DNA from: Bacteroidales bacterium
GTDB lineage: Bacteria; Bacteroidota; Bacteroidia; Bacteroidales; UBA10428
Reading direction: 5' to 3'
Assembly (NCBI GenBank): GCA_030626465.1
Contig: DAOUOU010000044.1
Location: 1 to 16,257 of the forward strand
Length of the DNA: 16,257 nt
The position numbers and the translations under genes are program-made. Shown in pieces: positions 14,198 to 16,257 of this stretch. Numbering within the stretch: the first letter of the stretch is position 1; every line of letters begins with the position of its first letter. The notes below the pieces were generated by a model that saw only the letters and a list, made by a program, of their open reading frames with translations, did not search any database and was not told the origin of the DNA.

Positions 14198-14980
14198 ATG
14201 GCAGCAGAGAAAAACAAGAAAACAGAAACAAAAGAAATTACTGTTGAAGAAAAACTCAGGACACTTTTTCAGTTACAAATCCTAAATTCAGATGTTGATA
14301 AAATACGTACCCTGAGAGGAGAACTTCCTCTGGAAGTTCAGGATCTGGAAGATGAGATTGCCGGCCTTGAAACCCGTGGCGAAAAATACCAGGAAGAAAT
14401 CAAAAGCCTTGAACATCAGATATCTATTAAGAAAAATGAAATAGCTCAGGCAGAAGCTTTGATCACTAAATACAAAGACCAGCAAAACAATGTAAGAAAT
14501 AATCGTGAGTTTGACTCTCTTTCTAAAGAAATTGAATACCAGACGCTGGAAATCGAATTGTGTGAGAAGCGTATTCGCGAATTCACCGGACAAATCAAAG
14601 ATAAAAGTGCCGTAATTGAAGAATCACAGAAGGTGTTCGAAGAAAGAAACAAAGATCTTGAAGCTAAAAAGTCTGAACTGGATGAAATTGTTGAAGACAC
14701 AAAAAAGGAAGAAAATGAATTACTTAATAAAGCTACAGGATTAGAGTCAAAGATTGAAGAGCGTCTTCTGACAGCCTATCAAAAAATCAGGAAAAATGCA
14801 CGCAATGGCTTAGCAGTTGTTTCGGTTGAGCGAGATGCTTGTGGTGGCTGTTTTAACAAAATTCCTCCTCAAAGACAGCTCGATATTAAATCAAGAAAGA
14901 AAATTATTGTTTGTGAATACTGTGGCCGTATACTTGTTGATGACGATATTCTTGAGGAAAAAGCAGTAGCAGAAAAATAA
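14198..14980 (+). CDS. Coiled-coil protein with C-terminal C4 zinc ribbon (COG1579 type)
   Basis: 260 residues. The first roughly 195 are strongly charged and heptad-like, predicted as a long coiled-coil hairpin. The C-terminus is a zinc ribbon with Cys215 and Cys218 (CGGC), then Cys239 and Cys242 (CEYC), flanked by NKIPPQRQLDIK and GRILVDD. This matches the family often annotated as 'C4-type zinc ribbon domain protein', also found beside Nif3-like genes in other bacteria. A nucleic-acid-related function is suspected for the family but unproven. It starts one base after the Nif3-like stop, which implies joint expression and perhaps a joint function. No signal peptide is seen, so it is cytosolic. 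The gene ends 36 bases from the convergent CapA-family gene, and no clear terminator is visible between them. Confidence 0.9.
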   Translation: MAAEKNKKTETKEITVEEKLRTLFQLQILNSDVDKIRTLRGELPLEVQDLEDEIAGLETRGEKYQEEIKSLEHQISIKKNEIAQAEALITKYKDQQNNVRNNREFDSLSKEIEYQTLEIELCEKRIREFTGQIKDKSAVIEESQKVFEERNKDLEAKKSELDEIVEDTKKEENELLNKATGLESKIEERLLTAYQKIRKNARNGLAVVSVERDACGGCFNKIPPQRQLDIKSRKKIIVCEYCGRILVDDDILEEKAVAEK

Positions 14981-15016
14981 TAGATAAACGAGAATATAGC
15001 ATCTAAGGGTTAGGGA

Positions 15017-16156
15017 TTATTTTTCCAAACCTTTTTTTTTGTTATAAAAACCTGATTCTTTGGCTTCTGATAAATGTTTTCGTGTATCAGCAGCAAATCT
15101 TTTCAATTTGTATACATCACTGGGAGCTAAAATAAAAGAAGCCGGGTTGGATTCATAAAGAGCAACTGGTAAAACATAGAAAGTAGAGATCATTTTATCA
15201 TGATCCTCCCGCCATACCCAGTAAGGTAAATAGAAGAGGCTGTCCAGGAACGTTTGTCCATCATGTTTTGATAGATGCAGTTCTGCGATGATACCTCCAT
15301 CTTTGTATTGTGCTCGCTGATTCGAGACAAAATTACCTAGAGAATAAACCACAGGGTAATTGTTGGTTGTATCCCCCGGCAATTGCAAAAATCGAACAGG
15401 TTGTACTACATGCGGATGTGAACCAATAATTGCATCGGCACCATTATTTAAAATATACTTCGCTAGTTCTATTTGATCAGTGTTTTCTTCTCTTTCATAC
15501 TCTTTTCCCCAATGAATAAATACAATAGTATAATCGGATGACGCAATAGCAGCTTTCGCTAAATCTAATCTTATGCGGTTTGTATCTATCCGATTTACAA
15601 TATATGGTTCTTCAATTTTTAATCCATTTGTTCCATAAGTATAGTTTAATATTGCAATTCGTATGTTGTTCTTTTCCACAATCAACGGATGGTACTTATC
15701 CATTTCAGTTGTATCACGATATGTGCCTGCCCGCAAAATTGGCAAACTATCTAATACATCCAGCGTTCTGTTAAAACCTTGAATTCCTCTGTCTAATGCG
15801 TGGTTATTTGCATTTGCAAGAATATCAAAACCCGCCTCTTTTGCCTGTGTAGCTAATGCATCAGGACTGGAAAACCGGGGATAACCTTTATAAGGGGGAC
15901 CGGCAAGAGTTACTTCAAGATTACCGACTGCAATATCGGCATGTGAAATATAGTCACTGATGTACCGAAAAGTAGGCTCATAATCATAGCTTGCAGTTGT
16001 TGAATCATAAGCTCCTTCAATCTGTTTGTCATGCCCCATAATATCTCCTGCAAAAATCAATACCAGATTACTTGTATCAGATCCGGGAATTGAATCTTGT
16101 GAGAAACCGATTTGACAGAGAGTGAATAAGAAGAACAATAAACCTGGAAACTTCAT
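15017..16156 (-). CDS. CapA-family exported protein (poly-gamma-glutamate capsule-like metallophosphatase fold)
   Basis: 379 residues with an N-terminal signal peptide (hydrophobic 5-18, likely cleaved around residue 19-20), so exported. The body is a calcineurin-like CapA/PGA_cap domain. In order it has FAGDIMGHD (35-43), GNLEVTLAG (78-86), NANNHALDRG (115-124), FIHWGKEYER (213-222), GSHPHVVQP (245-253) and YSLGNFVSNQ (271-280). The metal-binding Asp, Asn and His residues are all present. Family members are tied to poly-gamma-glutamate or other surface-polymer handling, but there are no capB/capC-type ligase genes nearby, so the substrate here is unknown. An A8 run near the C-terminus (KKKGLEK region) sits next to the stop. 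It is monocistronic in this window, convergent with the zinc-ribbon gene. Confidence 0.9.
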   Translation of the reverse strand: MKFPGLLFFLFTLCQIGFSQDSIPGSDTSNLVLIFAGDIMGHDKQIEGAYDSTTASYDYEPTFRYISDYISHADIAVGNLEVTLAGPPYKGYPRFSSPDALATQAKEAGFDILANANNHALDRGIQGFNRTLDVLDSLPILRAGTYRDTTEMDKYHPLIVEKNNIRIAILNYTYGTNGLKIEEPYIVNRIDTNRIRLDLAKAAIASSDYTIVFIHWGKEYEREENTDQIELAKYILNNGADAIIGSHPHVVQPVRFLQLPGDTTNNYPVVYSLGNFVSNQRAQYKDGGIIAELHLSKHDGQTFLDSLFYLPYWVWREDHDKMISTFYVLPVALYESNPASFILAPSDVYKLKRFAADTRKHLSEAKESGFYNKKKGLEK

Positions 16157-16220
16157 CTTTAGTATAATCCGGTTACTTTTATGCCTGGTTTAAAAACTAA
16201 AAAAAAACACCTGTATGTAA

Positions 16221-16228
16221 CAAAGATA
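16221..16228 (-). promoter_or_regulatory. Putative -7 promoter box for the CapA-family gene
   Basis: On the minus strand TATCTTTG matches TAnnTTTG exactly, about 64 bases upstream of the CapA-family ATG, giving a leader of about 55-60 bases. No TTG is seen at the -33 spacing. The rest of 16157-16257 is AT-rich, with an A-tract, and shows nothing else. Confidence 0.5.
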
Positions 16229-16257
16229 AAATAATATGAGTTTAATAGAATAGAAAA

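Noticed and set aside
14981..15016. Bidirectional terminator between the convergent zinc-ribbon and CapA-family genes
   Set aside because: The stretch has GGGTTAGGG and T-runs but no convincing stem-loop.

Overview
The window looks like a chromosomal housekeeping and accessory stretch from an AT-rich member of the Bacteroidota, probably Bacteroidales-like. Three things point there. Several intergenic regions carry the phylum's -7 promoter motif TAnnTTTG, once with a matching TTTG -33 element. Starts lack a clear Shine-Dalgarno sequence. The protein families are typical of the phylum: AlaRS ending in a GGGGGGQ-type motif, paired membrane-anchored M23 peptidases, a short MerR regulator with a W-E-K-E-F motif, and Nif3 beside a C4 zinc-ribbon protein. 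I saw no phage, IS element, CRISPR array, rRNA or tRNA.

Layout. Positions 1-2000, minus strand: a vitamin B12 uptake unit. A -7 promoter box leads into a well-formed cobalamin riboswitch, then a BtuF-like lipoprotein, then a BtuC-like permease that runs off the left edge. Positions 2020-8949, minus strand: alaS, two tandem long-chain acyl-CoA ligases (the first with a GTG start), a nitroimidazole-resistance/PNPOx-like protein that has lost its C-terminus, and a DMT/EamA-type transporter that appears to have lost its middle in frame. Positions 9013-12960, plus strand, divergent from alaS: a strong Bacteroidota promoter drives two tandem membrane-anchored M23 endopeptidases (the first with a TTG start) and an exported PQQ-like beta-propeller protein. 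A MerR-type regulator follows, ending in a strong intrinsic terminator. Positions 12981-13066: a GC-rich palindromic element between genes. Positions 13099-14980, plus strand: Nif3-like protein and coiled-coil/zinc-ribbon protein, one base apart. Positions 15017-16228, minus strand: an exported CapA-family protein with its own -7 box, convergent with the zinc-ribbon gene.

How the genes fit together. The B12 riboswitch should shut off btuFC when intracellular cobalamin is sufficient. The acyl-CoA ligases activate fatty acids for lipid metabolism. The M23 pair is predicted to trim peptidoglycan from an inner-membrane anchor, with the propeller as a possible periplasmic partner. I found no clear novel defence or biosynthetic system. 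The observations most worth checking are the decayed pair at 2020-2650, the palindromic element at 12981-13066, the tandem M23/propeller operon, and the riboswitch architecture.
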